From Reichenbachiella faecimaris (lineage in GTDB: Bacteria; Bacteroidota; Bacteroidia; Cytophagales; Cyclobacteriaceae), in assembly GCF_900176375.1 (NCBI RefSeq), contig NZ_FWYF01000001.1, positions 1,746,449-1,810,448 of the forward strand: a stretch of 64,000 nt of DNA. Reading direction: 5' to 3'. The notes beneath the pieces are model-generated. The model did no database searches, was not told where the DNA came from, and saw only the letters and a list, made by a program, of their open reading frames with translations. Shown here one piece after another: positions 9,838 through 18,974 of this stretch (its first letter is position 1; each line of letters begins with the position of its first letter). The position numbers and the translations under genes are program-made.

Positions 9838-9871
9838 AGCAAAAAAAAATGCCGTCTTTCAACGGCATTTT
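9838..9871 (-). terminator. Rho-independent terminator after the oxidase operon
   Basis: On the minus strand a perfect 9-bp stem (AAATGCCGT paired with ACGGCATTT, loop of 6) is followed by a run of nine U. It lies between the stop of the subunit IV gene and the start of the SCO-like gene, so it should end or attenuate the act-cox transcript. Confidence 0.85.
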
Positions 9872-9889
9872 CATTCAATTTCTTGATTC

Positions 9890-10219
9890 TTATCCTCCGT
9901 AGATAGCCGTGAAAATCGCGTCACCTTGAATCAACAGCGCCCCAATCAACCAAAGCACAAATGCCAGCGGTCCAACGATACTCCATTTTAACCCTTTAGT
10001 CTCATGACCAAGGTGCATAAACTCAGACATGATGAAGTACGCTTTCACAATTGTCATTACGATAAATATGATCGTTTTGATCGGACTTGCATCCAAAGTA
10101 AAGGCTATTGCAAACTCTCCTGCTGTGATCAAAAACAGATACAGCGTTACCATCCATATATGCTTGATCTTTGCTTTGTCTACAGGTATGACCACCTGCT
10201 CTTTATTTTCTATTTCCAT
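9890..10219 (-). CDS. Cytochrome c oxidase subunit IV-like protein
   Basis: A 109-aa protein with three transmembrane helices (about residues 18-38, 45-65 and 82-105) and the segment MSEFMHLGHETKGLKW, typical of the CoxD/CtaF-like small subunit IV of prokaryotic caa3/bo3 oxidases. It stabilises the oxidase complex in the inner membrane and has no redox cofactor. It is the last gene of the large act-cox run, 21 bases after the subunit III-type gene and just before a strong terminator. Confidence 0.85.
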   Translation of the reverse strand: MEIENKEQVVIPVDKAKIKHIWMVTLYLFLITAGEFAIAFTLDASPIKTIIFIVMTIVKAYFIMSEFMHLGHETKGLKWSIVGPLAFVLWLIGALLIQGDAIFTAIYGG

Positions 10220-10240
10220 CTTATGAAATGTTTTTAAAAC

Positions 10241-10990
10241 TTAAATGAGGTAGAAGAAGGTGAATACGAATACCCAAACTAAATCTACAAAGTGCCAGTA
10301 TAGTCCTACTTTCTCTACCATTTCGTAATGCCCTCTTTTCTCCAATTTGCCTACTACCGTTTGGTAGAAGATAATGAAGTTGATCACGACTCCACTGAAT
10401 ACGTGAAATCCGTGGAATCCAGTAATGAAGAAGAACAACGCAGCAAAGTTTGGCGGGCCATATTGGTTCATGGAAAGGTTAGCGCCGTAAAAAATAGACC
10501 CATCTAACAAGCTTCCTCCATTATCAGTACCTACGATAAAGTGAGTCCATTCCCAAGCCTGACAGCCTAAGAAAGTCAATCCACCTACAATGGTCCAAAG
10601 CATCCACTTCTCCACTGCCTTTCTATCATTTCTCTGCCCAGCCTCTACAGCCAATACCATTGTTACCGAGCTCATAATGAGGATGAAAGTCATCAGGCCT
10701 ACAAAAACCAAAGGCCAATGTACACCGTGCATCAATGGAAAACCATTGAACACCATATCTGGAACTGGCCAATATGCTTGAGAGAATGTGAAGTTGGCTA
10801 AATCGCCTTCAAATGCAGGGTGACTATATCTAATCAATCCATACGCCACCAACAAAGAGGAGAACGTAAATGCATCGGAAAGCAGGAAAAACCACATCAT
10901 GAGTTTTCCATAACTGGCCTTCATAGGTGGTGTACCACCCTGCCACAATTTCTCGTTATTTTCTTCTACTACAACTGCTGAACCAGCCAT
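10241..10990 (-). CDS. Heme-copper oxidase subunit III (first of two copies)
   Basis: A 249-aa protein with about seven transmembrane helices. Characteristic subunit III segments are visible: KLMMWFFLLSDAFTFSSLLVAY near the start, FITGFHGFHVFSGV in the middle and GLYWHFVDLVWVFVFTFFYLI at the end. Subunit III binds no metal but stabilises subunit I and its oxygen channel. A second, shorter subunit III homologue lies next to it at 11008-11589; paired subunit III genes are usual in this type of Bacteroidota operon. Same strand and short spacing on both sides, so part of the operon. Confidence 0.9.
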   Translation of the reverse strand: MAGSAVVVEENNEKLWQGGTPPMKASYGKLMMWFFLLSDAFTFSSLLVAYGLIRYSHPAFEGDLANFTFSQAYWPVPDMVFNGFPLMHGVHWPLVFVGLMTFILIMSSVTMVLAVEAGQRNDRKAVEKWMLWTIVGGLTFLGCQAWEWTHFIVGTDNGGSLLDGSIFYGANLSMNQYGPPNFAALFFFITGFHGFHVFSGVVINFIIFYQTVVGKLEKRGHYEMVEKVGLYWHFVDLVWVFVFTFFYLI

Positions 10991-11007
10991 GATCTGAAAT
11001 TTTAATT

Positions 11008-11589
11008 TTAATGATTAAGTGTCAAAAATAAGTATAAATACAACCAAAGTCCACCCAAAAAATGCCAATATGTGGCACACATTTCTAGCTGATCTAAACT
11101 TTTGGAATGTACCTTATACTTGAAAGCGGCAACAGCCACTACTGCAATAAATATCAACGCACTAATGAGGTGAAATCCATGTACTCCCGTGAGTACATAC
11201 AAGAAAGATCCTGCAGGATTTCCCACAAAATATACCCCCTGCTCCACCAAGGCTTGCCAGCCCAAATATTGTCCTATTAAGAACCCAATGCCACTGACTG
11301 CTGTCAGTAATAGCATGATTCTCATTTTTACTATTTCATCTTTTTTAGCAAAGTAATAGGCCAATTGCATCACGACGCTACTGGCGACAATAATAATGCT
11401 TGTCATGTCGAATACCATTGGCAATTCGAAATCCAACCAAACACCATCTGATTGCTTGACTACGTACGCACTGGTTAATGCTGCAAAAAGCATGACTACG
11501 GATACCATAAAAAGCCAAAGTGCAAACTTCTTTGGATGCATTCTGAACTGAGTACCTTTATCTTTTTTAAGTGACATTGCTGCGTTCAT
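11008..11589 (-). CDS. Heme-copper oxidase subunit III-like protein (second copy)
   Basis: A 193-aa protein with five transmembrane helices. It carries the subunit III signatures LTGVHGFHLISALIF and CATYWHFLGGLWLYLYLFL near its end and HPKKFALWLFMVSVVMLFAAL near its start. It lacks the first two helices of a seven-helix subunit III, like the short CoxIII/CyoC type. It starts one base after the stop of the heme O synthase gene, so translation is probably coupled. It works beside the longer subunit III encoded next. Confidence 0.88.
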   Translation of the reverse strand: MNAAMSLKKDKGTQFRMHPKKFALWLFMVSVVMLFAALTSAYVVKQSDGVWLDFELPMVFDMTSIIIVASSVVMQLAYYFAKKDEIVKMRIMLLLTAVSGIGFLIGQYLGWQALVEQGVYFVGNPAGSFLYVLTGVHGFHLISALIFIAVVAVAAFKYKVHSKSLDQLEMCATYWHFLGGLWLYLYLFLTLNH

Positions 11590-11590
11590 A

Positions 11591-12487
11591 TCAAATTTTA
11601 TCTAACATATATGCGATCTGTACGATTGGCAGGTACAGAAAAGAACCAAACATTATTTTCAATGCGGCTTTATCAGAATTGTCTCTCATCAAACTAAAAG
11701 TTTGTGCCAAAAAACCGCAGCCACAGATTGTCACAACTACAGCCGAATTCAGCCCAGTAACTCCGAAATAAGTTGGAAGTAGTCCTAGCGGCAAGAGAAA
11801 CAAAGTGTAGATCATAATATTGATTGCTGTATTTAAGTCCTTTCTACCATTATTAGGCAAAAGCTTAAATCCTGCTTTCTTATAGTCCTCATCTCCTACC
11901 CAGGCAATTGCCCAGAAGTGTGGAAACTGCCAAATGAATTGTATTCCAAAAATAATCAATGCTTCAAATGAAATGACGCCAGTGGCGGCTACCCATCCCA
12001 ATAATGGCGGTAAAGCCCCAGGAATCGCTCCAATAAATACAGCTATGGGGCCTACCCTTTTCATTGGGGTATAGACGAAACTGTATAGGATCAATGAAAC
12101 AAATGACAATACTACAGTGAGTGGATTAGTAGACAAATACAATATGTATAATCCTACAATCGCCACGAGTGCGCTGAAAATAGCTGCGTCTTGTTTTGAT
12201 ATTTTGCCAGTGGGCAGTGGTCTATTCTTGGTACGCTTCATGAGCGCATCATATTCTATTTCAATAATTTGATTGATGGTAACTGAGGCACCTGACACCA
12301 GCATTCCACCAAAAGAAAGCAATAGAAGGTTTGCCCAATTCAGCTGTCCATTAGATGCCAATATGTATCCAAACCCAGACGAAAAGGCCACCAAGAATGA
12401 AAGTCTTGGTTTCAATAATTCTATATAGGCGCCAATTTTAGCTCCTGTGGTTAATGTCCCCACCATATGATTTTCTACCTTACCCAT
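11591..12487 (-). CDS. ctaB: Protoheme IX farnesyltransferase (heme O synthase)
   Basis: About 298 aa with some eight or nine transmembrane helices, a member of the UbiA prenyltransferase family. The conserved Asp-rich metal/diphosphate motif is seen as NQIIEIEYDALMKRTKNRPLPTG, and the second loop as FGIQFIWQFPHFWAIAWVGDEDYKKAGFKLLP. It attaches a farnesyl group to heme B to make heme O, the substrate of CtaA. The start ATG at 12487 overlaps the ctaA stop by 8 bases; ATG at 12466 (MVGTLTTG) is an alternative start. The gene lies between ctaA and the oxidase subunit III genes, as expected for heme A supply to the oxidase. Confidence 0.95.
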   Translation of the reverse strand: MGKVENHMVGTLTTGAKIGAYIELLKPRLSFLVAFSSGFGYILASNGQLNWANLLLLSFGGMLVSGASVTINQIIEIEYDALMKRTKNRPLPTGKISKQDAAIFSALVAIVGLYILYLSTNPLTVVLSFVSLILYSFVYTPMKRVGPIAVFIGAIPGALPPLLGWVAATGVISFEALIIFGIQFIWQFPHFWAIAWVGDEDYKKAGFKLLPNNGRKDLNTAINIMIYTLFLLPLGLLPTYFGVTGLNSAVVVTICGCGFLAQTFSLMRDNSDKAALKIMFGSFLYLPIVQIAYMLDKI

Positions 12488-13553
12488 TAGTCAACTGATG
12501 AGCTGAAACTTCCTTTTCCTTTATAATCAAATACAAGAAATATTGTATTCCGAATATCATTAATGCCAACAGCAGATGAATAGGCTGCAATACATACGGC
12601 AGTGCAAAATTAGCCAATACTGCCCCAGTTAATATTTCTGCTACAACCAGAACTAAAAGACCCCAAACTAAATATTTAGAGGTCTTAAACTCCGCAATAC
12701 TTTTTGTCAAGCGATAAATCAAATACGCGTGAAGCACCAATAGGATCAATGAATAGGATCTGTGCATATAGAAAATAATACCCAAATTCTCTATCCAACT
12801 GAATCGTTGATTTTCTCCCAATGAAAGGGCCAAAGAGTCTATGGCTTCACGTACTTGTGTTCCCATCAGGATTTGTGCAAAAAACAGCACCATGCAGATT
12901 ACCAATAAGCGACGCACTTTATATGGTTTATACGACATCAGACCTTCTATTCTTTCCTTGGTAGTAATCACTCTCACTTTCAGTAGTAGTGCTATTAAGC
13001 CTATCGCCAATATCATGTGGAATGTAATCATACCAGGCAGTAAGTTGGTAGATACAACCAATGAACCAATCCAGCCCTGAAAAATAACCAACAGCAAAGC
13101 CGCAACCGAAAGGAAGAAGACTCGCTTTTTCGTATGTATATAGCTGTATGACAATACTGTACAAATAATGATTAAAAATCCTACCGCTACGCCTACTAGG
13201 CGATTCACGTACTCTGTCCAGGTTCTGGCAAAATTGAAACCATGCGTTTCTTCTACATTTTTGCCTTTCCTTATATCATTGGCCAAACCAGGGAAACCCA
13301 TACTCCTCACCAAACCTGCCAATCTTTCGTTCTTTTGCATTCGCTTTTCAGCGTAACGTTCTTTGTAATCTTCTGGCAACTCACTTTCCGTAGTTGGAGG
13401 AATGTAAGAACCAAAGCATTTGGGCCAGTCAGGGCATCCCATTCCAGACCCTGTACTACGAACAATGCCGCCTACTAATATTAAGAAGTAAACGGCAATG
13501 ATCGTTAGGGTATTAAATTTTATAAATAAACCTGTCTTAGGCTCTTTAGTCAT
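12480..13553 (-). CDS. ctaA: Heme A synthase
   Basis: About 357 aa, COX15/CtaA family, with eight transmembrane helices. Diagnostic segments are LVGGIVRSTGSGMGCPDWPKCFG near the start (including the conserved Cys pair), EYVNRLVGVAVG, FHMILAIGL, MHRSYSLILLVLHAYL and PIHLLLALMIFG, which carry the heme-ligand histidines. It converts heme O to heme A in the inner membrane. I choose ATG 13553 rather than the TTG at 13568, because the TTG lies inside the end of the subunit I gene and a purine-rich GAGGAAAAAGAAA precedes the ATG. It overlaps ctaB downstream. Confidence 0.94.
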   Translation of the reverse strand: MTKEPKTGLFIKFNTLTIIAVYFLILVGGIVRSTGSGMGCPDWPKCFGSYIPPTTESELPEDYKERYAEKRMQKNERLAGLVRSMGFPGLANDIRKGKNVEETHGFNFARTWTEYVNRLVGVAVGFLIIICTVLSYSYIHTKKRVFFLSVAALLLVIFQGWIGSLVVSTNLLPGMITFHMILAIGLIALLLKVRVITTKERIEGLMSYKPYKVRRLLVICMVLFFAQILMGTQVREAIDSLALSLGENQRFSWIENLGIIFYMHRSYSLILLVLHAYLIYRLTKSIAEFKTSKYLVWGLLVLVVAEILTGAVLANFALPYVLQPIHLLLALMIFGIQYFLYLIIKEKEVSAHQLTNG

Positions 13554-13564
13554 TTTCTTTTTCC

Positions 13565-15409
13565 TCAATCTACCTTCTCCTCTTTTGCTTCTTCAGCTTC
13601 ATGAGGCAGATTAGATTCAGGTGTTTGCGACAACGGCACAGTCTGAGGGATGAAGTCACCTTCAGCACCAGGCTTACTGTAGTCGTAAGGCCATCTATAT
13701 ACTTTAGGTATATCTCCTGGCCAGTTACCATGTCCAGGCTCTCTTGGGGTAGTCCATTCCAAAGTGTTTGAATCCCACGGGTTCAATGATGCTTTCTTAC
13801 CTCTCCACATAGAGTAGAAGAAGTTGAAAACGAATATGAACTGTGCTCCAAAAGTAATAATAGCAGCTACGGTTACAAACATATTCAAATCACCAAATGA
13901 GCTAAATGCGTCAAAATTAGTAAATGAATAATATCTCCTTGGGAATCCTGCAATACCTATATAGTGCATAGGGAAGAAAACCATATAAACGCCTACAAAA
14001 GTCAACCAGAAGTGAACATATCCTAATTTCTCATCTAGCATTCTACCGAACATTTTAGGGTACCAGTGATAGATACCTGCTACCATACCAAAGAACGCCG
14101 AACTACCCATAACCAAGTGGAAGTGAGCTACAACGAAGTACGTATCGTGCAAGAAGATATCCAGTGCAGAGTTACCTAGGAAGATACCTGTTACCCCACC
14201 AGAGATAAACAAGGACACCAAACCAATAGAGAACATCATCGCTGTTGTGAATCGGATGTTACCTTTCCACAAAGTTGTGATGTAGTTGAATGCTTTAATT
14301 GCAGACGGAACTGCAATAACTAAAGTCAAGACCATGAAAATAGAACCTAAGAAAGGGCTCATACCTGTTACGAACATGTGGTGCGCCCATACGACGAAGG
14401 ACAACACGCCAATTCCCATCATTGATCCAATCATCGCTTTATAACCAAAAATTGGCTTACGTGAATTGGTTGAAATTATTTCTGACGTGATCCCTAAGGC
14501 TGGCAGAATGATAATATATACTTCTGGGTGACCAAGGAACCAGAACAAATGCTGGAATAAAATCGGGCTACCACCTGTATTTGGCAGAGCCTCACCACCT
14601 ATATAAATATCAGACAAGTAGAAACTTGTGCCAAATGATCTATCAAAAACCAATAGTAATGCAGCTGCTACCAATACCGGGAATGACAACAATCCCAAAA
14701 TAGCAGTCAAGAAGAACGCCCAAATGGTCAATGGCATTCTAGTGAATGACATGCCTTCTGTTCTCAAGTTGATGATGGTCGTGATATAATTGATACCACC
14801 TAATAGTGTAGACGCGATAAAGAATACCATTGATACCAACCAAAGTGTCATTCCTAATCCTGATCCACCAATCGCTTGAGGCAACGCACTCAAAGGAGGG
14901 TAAATCGTCCATCCACCAGCAGCAGGGCCTGTCGAGATGAATAAAGAAATAAACATGATGGTGCTTGAAAGGAAAAAGAACCAATAAGACAACATGTTCA
15001 TAAATCCAGACGCCATATCTCGTGCTCCAATTTGGAGTGGAATCAAGAAATTACTGAATGTTCCGCTCAGTCCTGCCGTCAATACAAAGAATACCATGAT
15101 CGTACCATGCATCGTCACGAGCGCCAGATAAAATTCCGTGTCTAGTTGACCCGCTTCAGTAATCCAATTGCCCAATAATGGCCTTAACCATTCTAGCTCA
15201 ATCCCTGGAAAACCTAATTGTAATCTAAAGATGATAGAAAGTCCACCACCAATAATTGCCCATAAGATTCCCGTGATTAGAAACTGCTTTCCTATCACTT
15301 TGTGGTCTTGTGAGAAAATATAATTTGTTACAAAATTGCCATGATGCTCATGATCGTGATCATCGTGACCTGCATTATGTTCGTCTAATTGTACTTCAGT
15401 AACTGCCAT
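13565..15409 (-). CDS. ctaD: Cytochrome c oxidase subunit I
   Basis: 614 aa, about twelve transmembrane helices. The catalytic residues are in view: TMHGTIMVFF (low-spin heme ligand), GHPEVYIIILP (CuB His and cross-linked Tyr), VVWAHHMFVTG (CuB His pair) and HDTYFVVAHFHLVMGS (both heme ligands). This is the oxygen-reducing, proton-pumping core of an aa3/caa3-type oxidase. The GHPEVY tyrosine indicates an A-type enzyme. The N-terminus is unusually His- and Asp-rich before the first helix, which might bind copper but is unproven. It sits 12 bases after subunit II. Confidence 0.97.
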   Translation of the reverse strand: MAVTEVQLDEHNAGHDDHDHEHHGNFVTNYIFSQDHKVIGKQFLITGILWAIIGGGLSIIFRLQLGFPGIELEWLRPLLGNWITEAGQLDTEFYLALVTMHGTIMVFFVLTAGLSGTFSNFLIPLQIGARDMASGFMNMLSYWFFFLSSTIMFISLFISTGPAAGGWTIYPPLSALPQAIGGSGLGMTLWLVSMVFFIASTLLGGINYITTIINLRTEGMSFTRMPLTIWAFFLTAILGLLSFPVLVAAALLLVFDRSFGTSFYLSDIYIGGEALPNTGGSPILFQHLFWFLGHPEVYIIILPALGITSEIISTNSRKPIFGYKAMIGSMMGIGVLSFVVWAHHMFVTGMSPFLGSIFMVLTLVIAVPSAIKAFNYITTLWKGNIRFTTAMMFSIGLVSLFISGGVTGIFLGNSALDIFLHDTYFVVAHFHLVMGSSAFFGMVAGIYHWYPKMFGRMLDEKLGYVHFWLTFVGVYMVFFPMHYIGIAGFPRRYYSFTNFDAFSSFGDLNMFVTVAAIITFGAQFIFVFNFFYSMWRGKKASLNPWDSNTLEWTTPREPGHGNWPGDIPKVYRWPYDYSKPGAEGDFIPQTVPLSQTPESNLPHEAEEAKEEKVD

Positions 15410-15421
15410 GATTTCTTATAA

Positions 15422-16477
15422 TTATAATGAAGTATTCACTTCCTCACCACTTACATTTTCTTCTACAGCCACTTGAACAGGGCTGGTTGATTCTATATTC
15501 ACCAAATAATCAGGATTTTTAGACAACCATGATTTTTGTTCTGCTTTCCACTTTTCGTAATCCTCCTTTTCATCAACAACGACAATTGCTCTCATTGAGA
15601 AGTGAGCCTTTCCACAAATTTTGTTACAAACCAGTTCGTATTGGAAATCTGGATTTCCAGTTTCTAAAGCCATGTCAGCAGTAGATTTAGTAGGTACAAA
15701 CCAAAATTGCGTTGGCATACCAGGTACGGCATTCATTTGCAATCTGAAATGAGGCATATACACTGAATGTATTACGTCTCTTGCTCTAATTTTCAACAAT
15801 ACTGGCTCACCTTTTGGGATATGAATTTCTCTAGGAATAAAGTCATCCTTAGCATTTGGATTAGAAAAATCAACACCTAATCTATTGTCGGAGTCGATCA
15901 GTTTATAATCGAATGGCCCGAGTTTGCCATCGGGTCCTGGATATCTAGAAGCCCATGCATATTGATAGCCAAAGATCTCTACTACCTCAGCATTGGCTGG
16001 TGCAGTATCTGTAATCTTTACCCAAGCTTTCCACCCAGAGAATACCAACAAGGCCAATACAATTGCTGGAATAAATGTCCAGATCATCTCCAAGGTATTG
16101 TTATGTGGGTAGAAATGTGCCTTCTGCCCTTCTTTATGTCTGTATTTCCAAGCGAAATAGAACAAAGCAGCATTCGTCAGAATGAAAACTGCTGTAGTGA
16201 TCGCTGTAGTAATCCAAAATAAGTTAAATGTGATTTTACCGTGCTCAGAAGCTACAGGCACAGTATATCGATCAAATTCAGTATAAGAATAGACGAAGAA
16301 CAACACAGTACCCAAGATCAAGAACACCATGAATAAAGCACCGTTCACTTTATTGCTGGTACCCATCGGGTCACCTTCTTTTCCTCTTACGACTTGCACC
16401 AAGGTATGTGCTCTGAAGATAGTGACCAAGATGGCGACTATCAATACCACGGCTAACAAGATTACAATATTCATCAT
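15422..16477 (-). CDS. ctaC: Cytochrome c oxidase subunit II (CuA subunit)
   Basis: 351 aa. An extra N-terminal hydrophobic helix precedes the usual two transmembrane helices; then comes the cupredoxin domain with GYQYAWASRYPG, DVIHSVYMPHFR and the CuA site CNKICGKAHFSM (Cys-x3-Cys-x3-His-x2-Met). All CuA ligands are present. There is no fused cytochrome c domain, so electrons must arrive from a separate heme, plausibly ActE or the N-terminal heme of ActA from the same operon. A roughly 45-residue acidic tail follows the cupredoxin domain. Confidence 0.95.
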   Translation of the reverse strand: MMNIVILLAVVLIVAILVTIFRAHTLVQVVRGKEGDPMGTSNKVNGALFMVFLILGTVLFFVYSYTEFDRYTVPVASEHGKITFNLFWITTAITTAVFILTNAALFYFAWKYRHKEGQKAHFYPHNNTLEMIWTFIPAIVLALLVFSGWKAWVKITDTAPANAEVVEIFGYQYAWASRYPGPDGKLGPFDYKLIDSDNRLGVDFSNPNAKDDFIPREIHIPKGEPVLLKIRARDVIHSVYMPHFRLQMNAVPGMPTQFWFVPTKSTADMALETGNPDFQYELVCNKICGKAHFSMRAIVVVDEKEDYEKWKAEQKSWLSKNPDYLVNIESTSPVQVAVEENVSGEEVNTSL

Positions 16478-16508
16478 GTCTTTAAATGTCTATTTTGTAA
16501 TTAATTTC

Positions 16509-17768
16509 TTAAATATGATGATGCAATGTTTCTTCCATCATTGGGTGATTCTTAGCTACTAGCGGATGCTTAGCCAAAGAATGCAAGACCGTGTAAACGA
16601 AAGCCGATGCATATACCATGATCAATCCTATTTCCAATAATCCAAATCCACCATTTTCTTTCAACGTGCCTGGGGTCACCATCAAGTAGAAATCAATCCA
16701 GTGTCCAAACAAAATAATTGGTGGGACTACTTTCAAGAATCTTGTGTGTCTTTTTGCCTCTCTTGGCAACAACAATAAGAATGGCAAGAAGAAGTTTAAA
16801 ATCAAGTTCAAGAAGAAGTAAACTGAGTATTGGTCACTCTTCCATCTCTCTACAAAGTAGATGGTTTCCTCTGGGATGTTGGCATAATAAATCAAAAGGA
16901 ACTGAGAGAACCAGATATAAGTCCAGAAGATACTAAAGCCCCAAATGAATTTTCCAATATCGTGTAAGTGATTAGCGTTTACAATTTTCAAGTAGCCTTT
17001 GTCTTTCAATAATACAGCTATGAAAGCGATTAAGGCCAAACCTGATACCCACCAGCTAGCAAAGACATACCAACCAAACATAGTACTAAACCAGTGAGGA
17101 TCGATCGACATGACCCAATCCCAAGCGGCAATACTTGAAGAGTATCCAAAGAATACCAAAAAGATAGCTGACAGGGTCACATTCTTTTTCCAGCTCGTCA
17201 CTCCGCCCTCAATGTCTTCAGTAAGCATCTGCTTTCTGATCAATCTGAAAAGGATGTACCAAACTGCAAAAAAGCCTACCATTCTAGCCATGTAAAAACC
17301 GAAGTTCAGGTAGCCTTTCTTGTTGTATAAAATCTCGTCAAATCTCTCGTCTGCTTTGTCGTATAGATATTCATGTGTCCAGTGGAACAAGTCATGATTG
17401 GCAATCAAGAAAACGATGATCATTAAACCAGCACCAATTGGTAGCCAGCTAGCCATAGCCATTGGGATTCTTTTTAATCCCACAGACCAACCTGCCTGTG
17501 CTACATATTGAATAGCTATGAAGAAGATACCAATTAAAGAAAGTCCTGTAAAGAACAAGTTATTGATCCAAAGATTGGCATACAGACGCTTTGTCCAGTG
17601 GAAACCGTGATGGCCTGCGTCTACAGCAGCTTCAGCTCCATGTGCATCATGGTGACCGCCCATGTTCATCATCACTACGCCGATAGCAGCCAATACAAGT
17701 CCAACCACAAATGTGATCAAGATGTTCTTTTTGGCTCCTGCTGAGAATATATATTTTTCGTCGCTCAT
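16509..17768 (-). CDS. actF: Alternative complex III subunit ActF (membrane subunit)
   Basis: A 419-aa polytopic membrane protein with about ten helices. It is in the fixed position after ActE and before oxidase subunit II, and has the long loop (HWTHEYLYDKADERFDE) and the WDWVMSIDPHWFSTMFGWY segment seen in ActF-type quinol:cytochrome c oxidoreductase subunits. ActF is related to the NrfD-like ActC but is thought not to bind quinol in the same way. A histidine-rich loop follows the first helix. Part of the inner-membrane quinol-oxidising complex. Confidence 0.88.
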   Translation of the reverse strand: MSDEKYIFSAGAKKNILITFVVGLVLAAIGVVMMNMGGHHDAHGAEAAVDAGHHGFHWTKRLYANLWINNLFFTGLSLIGIFFIAIQYVAQAGWSVGLKRIPMAMASWLPIGAGLMIIVFLIANHDLFHWTHEYLYDKADERFDEILYNKKGYLNFGFYMARMVGFFAVWYILFRLIRKQMLTEDIEGGVTSWKKNVTLSAIFLVFFGYSSSIAAWDWVMSIDPHWFSTMFGWYVFASWWVSGLALIAFIAVLLKDKGYLKIVNANHLHDIGKFIWGFSIFWTYIWFSQFLLIYYANIPEETIYFVERWKSDQYSVYFFLNLILNFFLPFLLLLPREAKRHTRFLKVVPPIILFGHWIDFYLMVTPGTLKENGGFGLLEIGLIMVYASAFVYTVLHSLAKHPLVAKNHPMMEETLHHHI

Positions 17769-17787
17769 AATAAGATCTCCTTAAGAA

Positions 17788-18408
17788 TTATTGGTTTTGA
17801 AGGGTTTGAACAAATCGAACTATTTTCCAACGATCGTTTACGCTCACTTGTGAAGCGTGTGATCCCATTCTTCCTTTACCCATGGTAATGACGTGGAATA
17901 TGTGGCCTTCTGGCTTGTCTTTTACTGCTCTTGAATTGTATGGAGTAACTCCTTTAAATACTTTTCCAACCAATCCGTCGCCTAATCCTTGGTCTCCATG
18001 ACAATGCAAACAGTACCTACCAAAAAGTACTTTTCCTTCAGCTACCACTGCTGCCGAAGAATCCAATGGATTTTTCAATGTTCTGGCTGCAAGCGCCAGT
18101 GAATCTTTAGGGATTCTATAAGGCAAGGCCTCACCTCTTCTTACAGTATTCGGCACTGATTCCCTCATGTTCATTTCATTCGGGTTGTTAGGATTCGATG
18201 TATAGAATTCAGCATCGCCACCTTCCTGAGAAGTCAACCAACGTCCTGATTCTTTATCTGTAATTTGAGAAAGTCCTTCGTAAGGTACTGAGTGATACAT
18301 TTGAGGAGCGTATTCCACTCCGGTATCATTGCCTCTGGAAGCGCAAGATGCCACAACAAATCCTGCTGCAACTATGACGATCCCGTTGATGTATTTATTA
18401 AAATTCAT
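17788..18408 (-). CDS. actE: Alternative complex III monoheme cytochrome c lipoprotein ActE
   Basis: 206 aa. The N-terminal signal ends in VVASC, a lipobox, so the mature protein should be lipid-anchored through that Cys. One heme c site, CLHCH, lies near residue 134 and a likely Met axial ligand in GKGRMGSHAS near residue 183. It is the c-type cytochrome of the Act complex facing the periplasm and could hand electrons to CuA of the oxidase. Spacing to neighbours is 20 and 34 bases. Confidence 0.92.
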   Translation of the reverse strand: MNFNKYINGIVIVAAGFVVASCASRGNDTGVEYAPQMYHSVPYEGLSQITDKESGRWLTSQEGGDAEFYTSNPNNPNEMNMRESVPNTVRRGEALPYRIPKDSLALAARTLKNPLDSSAAVVAEGKVLFGRYCLHCHGDQGLGDGLVGKVFKGVTPYNSRAVKDKPEGHIFHVITMGKGRMGSHASQVSVNDRWKIVRFVQTLQNQ

Positions 18409-18442
18409 TTTAATATTTTTTCCTAATTAGAATCCTAAGATT

Positions 18443-18973
18443 TTAGTCGAACTGCTTGTTATTCACTTCCTGAGCACCTGCATCTGCCAAAGCTTTTTTG
18501 ATATCTGCTTCACTCATTTTATTCTTATCTAGATCAACAGCCACTATGTGCTTGTCGTCAGTAATTCTTAAATCAAATATTCTTGGTTTCGCCCATGGCT
18601 TGAGGTCACTCACTACAAAGAAAGTACCTACCATTCCAAAAGCACCCAATAAAACAGTTAATTCGAAAGTTACAGGAATGAAAGTTGGGAATGGCAAGAA
18701 ATCCTTACCACCTACAATCATTGGCCAATCCACGGTCATCATGCCGATCTGCATGGTCAACGCCAAAGTAGTGCCTAACAAACCAAACATAAACGCCGCG
18801 ATAGACAAGCGTGAGCCCTTATACCCTAATACATCATCAATACCATGCACAGGAAATGGAGAGAACACTTCGTGAATCTTTACACCGCCTTGACGAATTT
18901 GAGCGATTGCTTTTAGCAATACATCCTCATCGTCGAATACGCCTAAAACAAAGTTTTTATTACCGTCGCTCAT
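18443..18973 (-). CDS. actD: Alternative complex III subunit ActD (DUF3341)
   Basis: 176 aa. It begins with a ferredoxin-like soluble part (VLGVFDDEDVLLKAIAQIRQ), continues with HGIDDVLGYKGSRLSIAAF, two transmembrane helices (about residues 58-82 and 98-122), and a C-terminal cytoplasmic part. This is the DUF3341/ActD architecture. It has no cofactor and binds ActC in the membrane. It starts one base before the end region of actC and is certainly co-transcribed. Confidence 0.93.
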   Translation of the reverse strand: MSDGNKNFVLGVFDDEDVLLKAIAQIRQGGVKIHEVFSPFPVHGIDDVLGYKGSRLSIAAFMFGLLGTTLALTMQIGMMTVDWPMIVGGKDFLPFPTFIPVTFELTVLLGAFGMVGTFFVVSDLKPWAKPRIFDLRITDDKHIVAVDLDKNKMSEADIKKALADAGAQEVNNKQFD

Positions 18974-18974
18974 C

